NCBI GenBank assembly: GCA_013289165.1
Contig: JABDAL010000012.1
Span: 1-48,883, forward strand
Source: Bacteroidota bacterium
GTDB lineage: Bacteria; Bacteroidota; Bacteroidia; JABEUT01
Length of the DNA stretch: 48,883 bases
Direction: 5' to 3'
The number at the start of each line of letters is the position of its first letter. Positions within the stretch are counted from its first letter, which is position 1. The notes beneath the pieces are model-generated. The model did no database searches. It saw only the letters and a list, made by a program, of their open reading frames with translations, and had not been told where the DNA came from. Both the position numbers and the translations under genes were made by a program. Shown here in pieces: positions 1-9,578 of this stretch.

Positions 1-158
1 TAAAATGTTTGAGAATAGCCGTATTAGTTGACCGTAACCATACCTTGTTTCCAATTAAAGCTGATTATATAGGTTTATCTGTTGCTACTACCTTGCAGGA
101 ACATATCCAGGTAAGCATGCAAACAAAAGGAAAGGAATCGGTAATACTGAAGGATTAG
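1..158 (+). CDS. pyrR: PyrR C-terminus (partial)
   Basis: This is the 3' end of a gene that enters from outside the window. It is too short for the ORF track but open in the frame that stops at TAG 156-158. The translation contains RIAVLVDRNHTLFPIKADYI followed by GLSVATTLQEHIQV, which matches the C-terminal part of PyrR (LVDR..., then 'PI.ADY.G'). PyrR is a PRTase-fold protein that acts as pyr-operon regulator and/or uracil phosphoribosyltransferase. The call rests on about 51 residues. The UMP/PRPP site lies upstream, outside the window, so activity cannot be judged. The next gene starts only 8 bases after the stop, so the two may be co-transcribed. Confidence 0.72.
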   Translation, partial: KCLRIAVLVDRNHTLFPIKADYIGLSVATTLQEHIQVSMQTKGKESVILKD

Positions 159-166
159 TTTGTTTT

Positions 167-1297
167 ATGCAGTTGGTAGAAGTAAAAGATAAAAAGACAA
201 TAAACGATTTTCATCAGCTCCCTTTTAAAATTTATAAAGGAGATGCTAATTGGATACCTCATTTAAAGCAGGAAGTAGAGACCGTATTTAATAAAAAAAC
301 AAACTCCTACTTTTCGTATGGTGAAGCAATACGATGGGTATTATATAACAATAAAAATGAGCCTATAGGAAGAGTTGCAGCTTTTATTAATAAAAGAACG
401 GCTTTTACCTTTGAACAACCTACGGGAGGCATGGGTTTTTTTGAATGTATAGATGACCGGACTGCAGCATTTCTGATGTTCGATGCCTGCAAAAAATGGC
501 TTGCGGAGAGAGATATGAAGGCTATGGATGGCCCTATCAATTTTGGGGAGAAGGACCGTTATTGGGGCTTGCTTTCAGAAGGTGCGGATAAGCCCGCCAT
601 TTACGCTATGAACCATAATCCCGATTACTATAACCGGTTTTTTGAAGAATATGGTTTCATCAAACTGTATGAGCAAATAATTTACTACCGCAGTGCAATT
701 GATCCACCACATCCACGCCTCAATGCAGTGGCAGAAAGGGTAACAAGAAATAAAGAATATCGTTTTGAGCGATTTCGTAAAAGTGAGGGAGCTAAATATG
801 CCGAAGATTTCCGCACCATCTATAACAAAGCCTGGAAAGCCGAGAGAAGCGATTTTGAAGAAGTGACGAGTGCCCGTGCCCAGAAAATAATGAAGAAAAT
901 GCGGCCAATTATTGATGAAGATACTTGTTGGTATGTTTATCATAATAACGAGCCGGTGGGCGTATATATTTCTATTCCGGAATTAAATGAGGTGTTTAAA
1001 TATGTTCATGGAAACCTGGGCATATTCGGAAAGCTTAAATTCCTGTGGTATATGAAAACAAAGCCTCCACGTACTACTATGGGTATTGTTTTTGGCATTG
1101 TGCCCGAATATCAGGGCAAGGGTTTGGAAGCCGGATTATTTACCGAACTAGGTAGAGTAATTCAGCCAAAGAAAACGTACGATCATATTTTAGTAAACTG
1201 GATAGGCGATTTTAATGATAAAATGATTCATCTTTTGGTTGCACTTTTGCAAGTTGTACCTTATAAAAAATTTATCACCTACCGAAAGATATTCTAA
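167..1297 (+). CDS. GNAT-like N-acetyltransferase family protein
   Basis: A 376-residue soluble protein with no signal peptide or membrane segment. Near the C-terminus, GIVPEYQGKGLEAGLF resembles the acetyl-CoA pyrophosphate-binding motif of GNAT enzymes (Q-x-x-G-x-G/A), preceded by a beta-strand-rich stretch (TTMGIVFGIV). Proteins of this length with a GNAT-like C-terminal half are common in Bacteroidota as conserved hypotheticals. The substrate cannot be told from sequence. It lies between pyrR (8-base gap) and valS (9-base gap), all on the same strand, so a polycistronic unit is likely. The start ATG at 167 is the first in frame after the pyrR stop. The fold is fairly sure and the function unknown. 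Confidence 0.7.
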   Translation: MQLVEVKDKKTINDFHQLPFKIYKGDANWIPHLKQEVETVFNKKTNSYFSYGEAIRWVLYNNKNEPIGRVAAFINKRTAFTFEQPTGGMGFFECIDDRTAAFLMFDACKKWLAERDMKAMDGPINFGEKDRYWGLLSEGADKPAIYAMNHNPDYYNRFFEEYGFIKLYEQIIYYRSAIDPPHPRLNAVAERVTRNKEYRFERFRKSEGAKYAEDFRTIYNKAWKAERSDFEEVTSARAQKIMKKMRPIIDEDTCWYVYHNNEPVGVYISIPELNEVFKYVHGNLGIFGKLKFLWYMKTKPPRTTMGIVFGIVPEYQGKGLEAGLFTELGRVIQPKKTYDHILVNWIGDFNDKMIHLLVALLQVVPYKKFITYRKIF

Positions 1298-1306
1298 CTA
1301 TAATAC

Positions 1307-3925
1307 ATGAACGAGATTTCAAAAATATACGAGCCTCAAAAGTGTGAAGAGAAGTGGTATTCCTATTGGCTGGAAAAGGGTTATTTTCATTCTGAGCCGG
1401 ATGAGCGCGAGCCATACACTATGGTTATTCCTCCGCCTAATGTAACTGGTATGCTTCACATGGGCCATGTGTTGAATAACACTATACAGGATGTGCTTGT
1501 ACGCAGGGCAAGGATGAAAGGTAAAAATACCTGCTGGGTTCCGGGCACAGACCATGCATCTATTGCGACCGAAGCAAAGGTAGTGGGAATGTTGAAAGAA
1601 AAGGGTATTAAGAAAAGTGATTTAACCCGCGAGGAGTTTCTTAAATATGCCTGGGAATGGAAAGAAAAATATGGAGGAATAATAGTAGAGCAAGTAAAAA
1701 AATTAGGGTGTTCGTGCGACTGGGACAGGCTACGTTTCACTATGGAGAAGGATTTGAACGATGCCGTAATTCATGTGTTTGTAGACTTATATAAAAAAGG
1801 ATGTATATACCGGGGCGTACGGATGATAAACTGGGACCCGAAAGGGCTTACTGCCGTTTCGGATGAAGAGGTTAACTATAAAGAGGTGGATTCAAAATTA
1901 TATTATGTAAAATATAAAGTTGAAAACACTGCCGATGAATGGATAACCATTGCCACTACCCGTCCTGAAACCATACTGGGCGATACGGCAGTTTGTGTTC
2001 ATCCCAATGATGCACGCTACAAGAATCTAGTTGGGAAACATGCTATCATTCCTATAGTAAATCGTTCTGTGCCTATTATTGCGGATGAATATATAACTAT
2101 GGAGTTTGGCACTGGCGCGCTCAAAGTAACTCCTGCCCACGACATCAATGACTATAATCTTGGATTAAAACACAATCTTCCCATTATAGATACTATTAAT
2201 CCGGATGGAACAATGAGTAAGGAAGCCGGATTTTATATAGGTGAGGATCGTTTTGTAGTGAGAGAAAAAATTGCAAAGGACCTTGCTGCAATGGGGCAGG
2301 TAGTAAAGGTTGAAAATATCCACAACAAAGTCGGTTTTTCAGAACGTACGGATGCTGTAATTGAGCCAAAGCTATCACTGCAGTGGTTCTTAAAAATGGA
2401 TAAGCTTTCCAGGCCAGCATTAGAAAATGTGCTTAACGGGACCATAAAACTTATTCCCGATAAGTTTTTAAATACCTACCGCCATTGGATGGAGAACGTT
2501 CATGACTGGTGTATATCACGACAACTTTGGTGGGGACAACAAATACCTGCATGGTATTGCAAGGATGCGAAGAAGCCCGAATGCCGCGAAACTATAGTTT
2601 CAGAAATGGCTCCAACCAGCTGCCCTCATTGTGGTTCTAAAAATCTGGTGCAGGATGAAGATGTTTTAGATACATGGTTCTCATCCTGGTTATGGCCTAT
2701 AAGTGTTTTTGATGGTTTTAAATATCCCAATAATAAAGACATAAGTTATTACTATCCTACCAACGATTTAGTAACTGCCCCTGAAATACTTTTCTTTTGG
2801 GTAGCACGGATGATTATTGCGGGATATGAATACATGGGTAGGGAACCATTCACGAACGTATACCTAACAGGTATTGTGCGCGATAAAATAGGCAGGAAAA
2901 TGAGCAAGTCGCTGGGCAATTCCCCTGACCCGATTGACCTTTTTGCCCAATATGGTGCTGATGGAGTTCGGGTGGGAATTTTGCTTTGCTCACCTGCCGG
3001 AAATGACTTAACTTTTGATGAATCACTGTGTGAACAAGGAAGAAATTTTGCCAATAAACTATGGAATTCATTCCGGCTTATAAGTACATGGAATCCTGCG
3101 GAAATTAAACCCACTGAAGATGCTTTGCAAAATATAGTTTGGTTTAAAAATAAATTGGACGAAGAGATAGAAATCATTGAACAGGATTTTTCATCCTACC
3201 GTATTTCAGAAGCATTTATGGCAACCTATAAATTAATATGGGATGATTTTTGCTCGGATTACCTGGAAAGAATTAAGATCTCTTGCAGGGATGGAGTGCC
3301 TCAACAAATTTATGATGTTACTGTTAGTTATCTCGAAGCACTTTTAAAATTGACTCATCCGTTTATGCCTTTCATTACAGAAGAAATATGGGATAATATA
3401 AAAGCGAGAACCGATAAAGAAAGGATCATTATTGCTTCTTACCCCGTAGCTGAAATACATGATAAAATTCTATTGGGTCATTTTGAAGACATACGAAAAT
3501 CATTTGTAAGAAATGGTCGCAGCTTGCACCAACAAATAAATGTGCCACTTAAGAACAGGCTCATTTTAGTGTCTCCCAATCCTTCTGCCGTTGGGTTGGC
3601 AAGTTCAGATTTGGAATTGGCCGGTGTGGAATACAATCCCAATTTTAAAAATACAACAACTGATAAACTAAGCTTTGTATTGAAAGATTTTGAATTTTCG
3701 TTTTATCTCCCTGAAGGTGTGGTTTTAAATAAAGATGAGGAAAAGGAAAAATTAAAAAAGGAGTTAGAATATTATCAAGGTTTTCTAAAATCAGTTGAAA
3801 CTAAGCTTGCTAACCAGAAGTTTGTCAATAATGCAAAGCCGGAGATAATTCAGAATGAAAGAAACAAAAAGGCTGATGCAGAATCAAAAATCGCCGCTTT
3901 GCAAAAACAATTGGGAAGTTTCTAA
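1307..3925 (+). CDS. valS: valine--tRNA ligase
   Basis: Class Ia aminoacyl-tRNA synthetase, cytoplasmic, charging tRNA-Val. The 872 residues fit a standard ValRS. The HIGH-type signature is HMGH at residues 51-54 inside PPPNVTGMLHMGH. The KMSKS loop is at residues 531-535, in KIGRKMSKSLGNSPDP. The editing (CP1) domain is visible between them, with TIATTRPETILGDTAVCVHP. A CPHCG zinc-type motif lies before the DVLDTWFSSWLWP block. The C-terminus is a Lys/Glu-rich coiled coil (KDEEKEKLKKELEYYQGFL), the typical ValRS tRNA-binding arm. The start ATG at 1307 gives a 9-base gap to the GNAT-like gene. The stop lies four bases from the stop of the convergent TamB-like gene. Confidence 0.97.
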   Translation: MNEISKIYEPQKCEEKWYSYWLEKGYFHSEPDEREPYTMVIPPPNVTGMLHMGHVLNNTIQDVLVRRARMKGKNTCWVPGTDHASIATEAKVVGMLKEKGIKKSDLTREEFLKYAWEWKEKYGGIIVEQVKKLGCSCDWDRLRFTMEKDLNDAVIHVFVDLYKKGCIYRGVRMINWDPKGLTAVSDEEVNYKEVDSKLYYVKYKVENTADEWITIATTRPETILGDTAVCVHPNDARYKNLVGKHAIIPIVNRSVPIIADEYITMEFGTGALKVTPAHDINDYNLGLKHNLPIIDTINPDGTMSKEAGFYIGEDRFVVREKIAKDLAAMGQVVKVENIHNKVGFSERTDAVIEPKLSLQWFLKMDKLSRPALENVLNGTIKLIPDKFLNTYRHWMENVHDWCISRQLWWGQQIPAWYCKDAKKPECRETIVSEMAPTSCPHCGSKNLVQDEDVLDTWFSSWLWPISVFDGFKYPNNKDISYYYPTNDLVTAPEILFFWVARMIIAGYEYMGREPFTNVYLTGIVRDKIGRKMSKSLGNSPDPIDLFAQYGADGVRVGILLCSPAGNDLTFDESLCEQGRNFANKLWNSFRLISTWNPAEIKPTEDALQNIVWFKNKLDEEIEIIEQDFSSYRISEAFMATYKLIWDDFCSDYLERIKISCRDGVPQQIYDVTVSYLEALLKLTHPFMPFITEEIWDNIKARTDKERIIIASYPVAEIHDKILLGHFEDIRKSFVRNGRSLHQQINVPLKNRLILVSPNPSAVGLASSDLELAGVEYNPNFKNTTTDKLSFVLKDFEFSFYLPEGVVLNKDEEKEKLKKELEYYQGFLKSVETKLANQKFVNNAKPEIIQNERNKKADAESKIAALQKQLGSF

Positions 3926-3929
3926 TAGA

Positions 3930-6900
3930 TTATTTAGAACTGCTGGTGGTTTGACTGGCCTTTGGTTTCCCGCCAAAAATTTTGTGCCATATTTCAGTCC
4001 ATGAATTGAAGCTTTCCTTATAGGAAAGTCCTGCACCTTGTGTGTAGGGAGCATTCAGAGCATTGAGTGTAGTATTGTCATTAGCTTTATTAAAAACTTT
4101 TAACTGTAATTTGCCGCTTTTGTTTAATCTGTATTCAGCATCAAGTTCCCCAATAAGGTTAGTGTTTGTGTTAGTAGTTTGTGTATTTGAAGGTATTCCG
4201 CTTGTTGTGCCAACATCGGTTGTAACATTAAGCCTTCCATTAAAAAGAGCTGTTGACAGGGCCACTTTATATTCGGCAGGTGTAATTCCGGTGCTGGGAT
4301 TGTAATCCACGGCAATATTAAAAGACTTGTTAAGATTGTTAAATAGATTTGTTAATTGGCTGGAAAGTATGGCTGCTGAATTGGCACTTCCTATCTGTCC
4401 CCCTCCAATCGCACTTCCCAAACCCGACCCTGCAGAAACTGACATAAAGTTGTTTATAATAAGCAGCGTAAATACTTGGGTTGTCAATTCGCCGGGATCA
4501 CTTAAATAGCTTTCCACAACCTGCTTTGTATCATTATCAGAATTCGGAAGATCTATTTTAAAACTAATATCAGGCGAGGTTAATTTTCCAGAAAGGTCAA
4601 GGTCACAATCAACAGGAACCCGCTTGTTATAAACACCCGTAATATCGTATGGGAAGAAGGCCTCTAAAGATGCCCGTGTTTCATATTGGGTAGTTAGATT
4701 AATGTCTGCATTATATGGGTCTCCATTCCAAGCTATTGTTCCGCCCGGCTGCAGAATAAATTTTTTATTGATAATGTTTTGCAATACAAAATTGTAACTT
4801 CCTCCGGTAACCACATACTTGCCATCCATATAGATGTCTCCAATATTGTCCATAGAAAATTGTATTGTTCCCGAACCTTTTCCTGAAAGCACTTCCCCTT
4901 TGTTGGAGAATAAAATGTTGGCTGTAGCATCAGGTGTAACATGAACGATAAAATATAATTGCAAGCCACTAAGGTTAACCTTGTAGCCCGGTGTCTTTTG
5001 TTTGCTTTTTCCCTTACTGGTGAATTGAATGTAGTCAACCTGGTCAATCTCTGAAGTGCCTTCTAAAGGAATATTGAACACTGTATTTTTATCAGTAGTT
5101 ATATTGGCATCAATGTGAAGGGCATCTAAAAGCCCATAAATCCTCAGATTTCCGGTTACGTATGCCTTTCCGAAATAGGAACTATTTTGCATTTCATTCG
5201 TATTAAGGCATAAAAATTTATTTGCATCTAAATAAAAGTCCATATGCAAATCCTTAAAATTATGATGTGTGAAAGTACCTGTATACTTTGCTGTATCCCC
5301 CTTTTCATCCAGCAAAACAGATGGCAGAATTTGGAATGTATCGGGGAGGATTTTAATATTTATTCCGGGGGAATGACAGGATATATTCAAATAATCAAAT
5401 TTCATTTTTGTTAAAGCTGCTGTAACGTTCCCGTAGATGAGTGGTTTGGCAGGAGTGCCTGATATGTGAACTTGGCCCATCAGAGAACCATCAAGAACTG
5501 AACAGACATCTTTGAGGTAAGGCTGGAATAATGCGCTCGGAAAATTTACCAGGTAAGCATCTATGTTTAAATTGTTGGTGCTTAATCCAGGCGTGTATTT
5601 TCCTGTAATCGAAAGTACCGGTGTACCATGATATAAATAGTGGCCATCTAATGAAATAGATTGCGAAGTGGTATCCCAACTACTGTTTATAGTTCCGCTA
5701 CCCAGGTATTCTTTGTTAAAGACAAGCCCTGAAAAGGAAAGAGCGCTCGTAAAAAATGGACGTCCAAACAAGTTGGAGATGGAGGCTGTACCATTGATCT
5801 CGCCTTCCAATTGTGAACTTCCAAGATTCAGGCTGGCAAGGTTTATATCATGCAGGGCAATATCGAGTTTGTCTACGTACTTGCTTCCTGCTATCCCTTG
5901 CAGGGAGATGGAGGAGTGTTTACTATTAGAAATAATAAATGATTTTACTTCCCACCGGGAAGAATCGTAAACAATAAGGTTTTCATCATTTATTTTCCAT
6001 GCGGAATCAACAATACTTATCACCGGGTGCAAGAACTTAAACACGATTTTAGATTTATCAGGAAATCCCACATATCCGGGTATACTGGCATAGTTGGCAG
6101 AATCATTACTCCATTTGATGGCATAATGTATAGTGTCTTTAGCTATGTTTCCATTCAGAGTAAAAGCCGCCGTGTAGAGACTATCGCTAACATATAAAGT
6201 ATCGCATCGGGAAGTAAAAACTAAGGATGACTTATTGCTGGTCGCATGTATGTTCCAGTTTTTTAATTTTTTTGAAGCAATATCTATCTCGTTAGATTTT
6301 CCATCCAGGACAAAATTATCCGAGGCTTCATTATAGGAACCTTTTAATGTAGTTCCCGTAGCAATTTTTAATCCGGGAATAAACAGGTTAGTGAGTGAGG
6401 TGTTTTCATTAAATTGTAGAGCGAGAGCATAATCTTGTGGGTTTCTTTCATCTCTTGATTGTTTTTCTTTGGAAAAAACAGAAGGCAAGTATGCAGACAT
6501 AAGATTTTGCAGGCACTCTGGTGCATCTGAAAGACGAAAATGCCCGGAAAGTTCACCATTGGCATAATCAGACGTAAGGTTAATTTTATGGTAGTCTCCC
6601 CTGGCGGAAGAAGTAAGCATAAGATGGTCTATATGGTAAGCTTCTTTTCGTATGGCAAATGAGGTACTGTCAATATACAAACTTCCCTGCATATCATCCA
6701 TATTATCGCCGGTTGCATTTACCTTTATATGGCCTGAAAGCATACCATAAGCCGCACTATCCTTAATAATATGCAAGGCCGTTAAATTGGCTTTAGCAAT
6801 GTGCGATTCAAACTGAAAAACACTATTTTCGGAAGAGAGATTGATTTTCCCATTGAAATCCATAAGCAGGTGCGGGTCAATAACCTTAACATAGCCTGAA

Positions 6901-8303
6901 AAAAATCCTTTCTTTAGCTCTCCTTTTACGGCTGTATTCTGGTAGGTATATTTTCGATAGGTGATATTTTGAATAGTTCCGGAAAGGCTGGCATCTGCAT
7001 TTTCTTTTTTCAATCCAATTCCACTTATTGAAACGGAGGAAGTAACATTACCCAATCCTTCCACCTGCCAGTAATAGCCTAGGTTGAAGTTTTTTGTTTG
7101 CAGCATTCCTGTGTAGTATGCTTCATGGCTGCCTGGCAGTTCCCATAGATGCAAATTGGCCGATATATCACCAATATCGGTTGAAACAGAGCCGCCGGCT
7201 TTAAATGATCTGATAGCACCTTCGAAAAAGCCGTTAAAATGTATGGTATTTAATTTGCTTATGTTGTCCGGTAAGCGGATATGATTTTCCTTATCAAAAG
7301 GAGGAGCGGGCAAACCCTCAATTTCAGACTTTGAAGTGGTAAGATTGGTGATAGTTACTTTTATAAATGCCGAATCAAGGTTCGTAATATTATCTAACTG
7401 GGCTTCTCCTTCCAGGTTGGAGAATTTACCCCAACCTATGTTCATATTATGCGCTTTTAGGTGATTTACAGTACCCTTGTATTCCCCAGACAAGGTGAAG
7501 CAGTTGTGTACTGCTTTCAATGCATGAGCGAAATATCCAATATCGTCGAAGCAAACCTTGCTTTTGTGAAAAATAGCTTTCATATCTACTTTGTTGGTAA
7601 AGTCGCCGAAATCAGAAAATCCATTGTATTTAAAAACCAAGTCAGTGGAGATATCAGAGTTTAAGGTTTGTATTTTTAGAGCATCCAATTCCATTCCGCG
7701 AGGGCACAGGCTTACGTAACATGAAAGTTTATTTAATACGAAACCGCTTTGTTCTTTAGCTGAAAGTTTATCTATAGTCGCTCGTACCGTATCGCCCATA
7801 AATTGAATAGTATTTATAGTACCATATATTTCATGTACATGAAGATTAGAAGTGTTTATTCCATAATCATCTGTAACAGTATCGTGCTGGTTCTGCAAGC
7901 TGAAATCAAGATTATTTAAAGTGAGCTTTCCCAGCGCAAATTTCCAGGGGGAGCCTGTGCTTTTGGTAGTATCACGGGACGCAAATGCATCAATCAAAAA
8001 TTGCAGGTTAAGGCTATGCTCATTCTTATAAGTAATAAGATGTAATTTTGCTTTATCAACGGAAGTATTGCTTAAAAATACTTCATGATTTTTAAAACTT
8101 ACTTGTCCTATATCAAGTTTTAAATCATTAGCATAAAACAATGTATCGGCATGTAAGTCTTGTATGAAAACATCCCGTAATACAAGTTTTTTAAAAAATT
8201 CAAAGTCCACTTTCCCAATATGTACTTTTACATGAAATTTTCTCGAATAGTAGTTTGCCACAGTATGTGTAAGTACAGTTTGCACAAAGGGAAAATTGAG
8301 CAC
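3930..8303 (-). CDS. TamB-like translocation/assembly module protein
   Basis: A 1457-residue (or longer) AsmA/TamB-family protein, expected to be anchored in the inner membrane and to span the periplasm as a long beta-groove for lipid transport or outer-membrane protein assembly. Evidence is the size, the endless short beta-strand pattern, and a C-terminal DUF490/TamB region (DCDLDLSGKLTSPDISFKIDLP, then VVESYLSDPGELTTQVFTLLIINNF). The track start at 8303 is a GTG. Reading upstream in frame gives KKLRKILSIFLTVIASLLLLLNLVL, an obvious N-terminal membrane anchor, open back to a TAA at 8391-8393. That extension has no ATG, GTG or TTG, so translation probably starts at an ATT near 8378 or 8375 (see findings). 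Tail-to-tail with valS and divergent from tsaD. Confidence 0.88.
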   Translation of the reverse strand: MLNFPFVQTVLTHTVANYYSRKFHVKVHIGKVDFEFFKKLVLRDVFIQDLHADTLFYANDLKLDIGQVSFKNHEVFLSNTSVDKAKLHLITYKNEHSLNLQFLIDAFASRDTTKSTGSPWKFALGKLTLNNLDFSLQNQHDTVTDDYGINTSNLHVHEIYGTINTIQFMGDTVRATIDKLSAKEQSGFVLNKLSCYVSLCPRGMELDALKIQTLNSDISTDLVFKYNGFSDFGDFTNKVDMKAIFHKSKVCFDDIGYFAHALKAVHNCFTLSGEYKGTVNHLKAHNMNIGWGKFSNLEGEAQLDNITNLDSAFIKVTITNLTTSKSEIEGLPAPPFDKENHIRLPDNISKLNTIHFNGFFEGAIRSFKAGGSVSTDIGDISANLHLWELPGSHEAYYTGMLQTKNFNLGYYWQVEGLGNVTSSVSISGIGLKKENADASLSGTIQNITYRKYTYQNTAVKGELKKGFFSGYVKVIDPHLLMDFNGKINLSSENSVFQFESHIAKANLTALHIIKDSAAYGMLSGHIKVNATGDNMDDMQGSLYIDSTSFAIRKEAYHIDHLMLTSSARGDYHKINLTSDYANGELSGHFRLSDAPECLQNLMSAYLPSVFSKEKQSRDERNPQDYALALQFNENTSLTNLFIPGLKIATGTTLKGSYNEASDNFVLDGKSNEIDIASKKLKNWNIHATSNKSSLVFTSRCDTLYVSDSLYTAAFTLNGNIAKDTIHYAIKWSNDSANYASIPGYVGFPDKSKIVFKFLHPVISIVDSAWKINDENLIVYDSSRWEVKSFIISNSKHSSISLQGIAGSKYVDKLDIALHDINLASLNLGSSQLEGEINGTASISNLFGRPFFTSALSFSGLVFNKEYLGSGTINSSWDTTSQSISLDGHYLYHGTPVLSITGKYTPGLSTNNLNIDAYLVNFPSALFQPYLKDVCSVLDGSLMGQVHISGTPAKPLIYGNVTAALTKMKFDYLNISCHSPGINIKILPDTFQILPSVLLDEKGDTAKYTGTFTHHNFKDLHMDFYLDANKFLCLNTNEMQNSSYFGKAYVTGNLRIYGLLDALHIDANITTDKNTVFNIPLEGTSEIDQVDYIQFTSKGKSKQKTPGYKVNLSGLQLYFIVHVTPDATANILFSNKGEVLSGKGSGTIQFSMDNIGDIYMDGKYVVTGGSYNFVLQNIINKKFILQPGGTIAWNGDPYNADINLTTQYETRASLEAFFPYDITGVYNKRVPVDCDLDLSGKLTSPDISFKIDLPNSDNDTKQVVESYLSDPGELTTQVFTLLIINNFMSVSAGSGLGSAIGGGQIGSANSAAILSSQLTNLFNNLNKSFNIAVDYNPSTGITPAEYKVALSTALFNGRLNVTTDVGTTSGIPSNTQTTNTNTNLIGELDAEYRLNKSGKLQLKVFNKANDNTTLNALNAPYTQGAGLSYKESFNSWTEIWHKIFGGKPKASQTTSSSK

Positions 8304-8398
8304 AAGATTGAGAAGAAGTAGTAGGGATGCTATTACTGTCAGGAATATAGATAATATTTTCCGCAGTTTTTTAATAATTTCGACCTTTGATTAACTTA

Positions 8399-8406
8399 CA
8401 AAAATA
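8399..8406 (-). promoter_or_regulatory. -7 element of the TamB-like gene
   Basis: Reading leftward, the sequence is TATTTTTG, a perfect match to TAnnTTTG. It would start transcription near 8392, just upstream of the ATT codons at 8378/8375 that precede the membrane-anchor codons. It therefore supports a non-AUG start rather than the GTG at 8303. No convincing -33 element was seen. The site lies within 7 bases of the divergent tsaD start codon. Confidence 0.45.
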
Positions 8407-8412
8407 GAAATA

Positions 8413-9450
8413 ATGGATGAGCGCGAGGTGAAGATTTTAGGAATAGAGTCCTCTTGTGATGATACTTGTGCCGCTGTATTGTCAGGCAATGCCCTACTTT
8501 CAAACATAGTGGCGGGCCAACAGGTACATTACGAATATGGGGGAGTGGTGCCGGAACTGGCTTCACGGGCTCACCAGCAAAATATAGTACCCGTTGTGGA
8601 TACGGCCCTAAAAAAGGCAGGAATAGAAAAAGAAGAAATAGATGCTATTGCACTCACCAGGGGGCCCGGACTTATGGGTTCTTTACTTGTAGGTGTTTCT
8701 TTTGCTAAGTCTCTGAGCTTAGGTTTGAATAAGCCACTAATTGAGGTTAACCACATGCAGGCTCACATACTTGCTCATTTCATTCAAACTCCCGGCAAAC
8801 AATATGCCCCTCCTGCTTTTCCATTTCTGTGTCTTACTGTTTCGGGCGGGCATACCCAAATTGTGTTGGTGAAAGACTATTTCGATATGGAAGTTTTAGG
8901 CCAAACCCTTGATGATGCTGCGGGTGAGGCATTTGATAAGGCGGCAAAAATTATGAATCTTCCCTACCCCGGCGGACCGCTAGTTGATAAATTTGCAACA
9001 CAAGGAAATCCTGAGGCATTTTCTTTTCCTGTTCCTAATATTCCTGCCTTAGATTTTAGTTTTAGCGGTTTAAAAACATCTTTTCTCTATCTTGTTCGGG
9101 ATGGAAAAGCAAGCAGCCCTGATTTTGTAGAGGAACATAAAAATGACCTTTGTGCCTCATTTCAACATAGAGTCGTTTCGGTATTGATAGATAAAATTGC
9201 AAAAGCATCCCTGCAAACAGGGGTGAAAGAAATTGCTATTGCAGGTGGAGTTGCTGCTAACTCTGGCTTGCGAAAAGCGCTTGAACAGGAGGCAGCAAAG
9301 TATAGCTGGAAGACGCATATACCCCTTATGCAATATTGTACCGACAATGCTGCAATGATTGCGATTACGGGATATTATAAATTTCTTCGTAAAGAATTTG
9401 CAGAATACGATTTGATACCTAAAGCTAGGTTTGGATTTGCGAAACAGTAA
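8413..9450 (+). CDS. tsaD: tRNA N6-adenosine threonylcarbamoyltransferase
   Basis: TsaD (Gcp/Kae1/Qri7 family) transfers threonylcarbamoyl from TC-AMP to A37 of ANN-decoding tRNAs, together with TsaB and TsaE. The 345 residues are full length. The ASKHA ATPase start GIESSCDDTCAAV is at residues 10-22. The metal-binding histidines are H114 and H118 in NHMQAH. The phosphate-binding loop SGGHTQIVLV and the C-terminal IAIAGGVAANSGLR and CTDNAAMIA motifs are all present. The ATG at 8413 puts the ESSCDD motif at its normal position. It is monocistronic here: a 128-base gap follows, and the gene upstream is divergent. Confidence 0.97.
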   Translation: MDEREVKILGIESSCDDTCAAVLSGNALLSNIVAGQQVHYEYGGVVPELASRAHQQNIVPVVDTALKKAGIEKEEIDAIALTRGPGLMGSLLVGVSFAKSLSLGLNKPLIEVNHMQAHILAHFIQTPGKQYAPPAFPFLCLTVSGGHTQIVLVKDYFDMEVLGQTLDDAAGEAFDKAAKIMNLPYPGGPLVDKFATQGNPEAFSFPVPNIPALDFSFSGLKTSFLYLVRDGKASSPDFVEEHKNDLCASFQHRVVSVLIDKIAKASLQTGVKEIAIAGGVAANSGLRKALEQEAAKYSWKTHIPLMQYCTDNAAMIAITGYYKFLRKEFAEYDLIPKARFGFAKQ

Positions 9451-9467
9451 GTGTATTCAATAATGTC

Positions 9468-9475
9468 TATATTTG
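9468..9475 (+). promoter_or_regulatory. candidate -7 element before adhesin-like gene
   Basis: TATATTTG matches TAnnTTTG exactly, about 100 bases upstream of the ATG at 9579. There is no -33 element at the ideal distance; TTTG at 9436-9439 is somewhat too far. It is a candidate only. Confidence 0.35.
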
Positions 9476-9578
9476 TGAAGGAATAGTCAAAATATTCACT
9501 TATAGAATAACACAAATACTTCTTACCCGTTCTTTATACCCCTGAGAAAAATAGGTTTGATTTTAAAACCCTTTTTGT

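Noticed and set aside
2752-3177. 141-residue minus-strand ORF inside valS
   Set aside because: Shadow ORF opposite the KMSKS region of an unquestionable gene.
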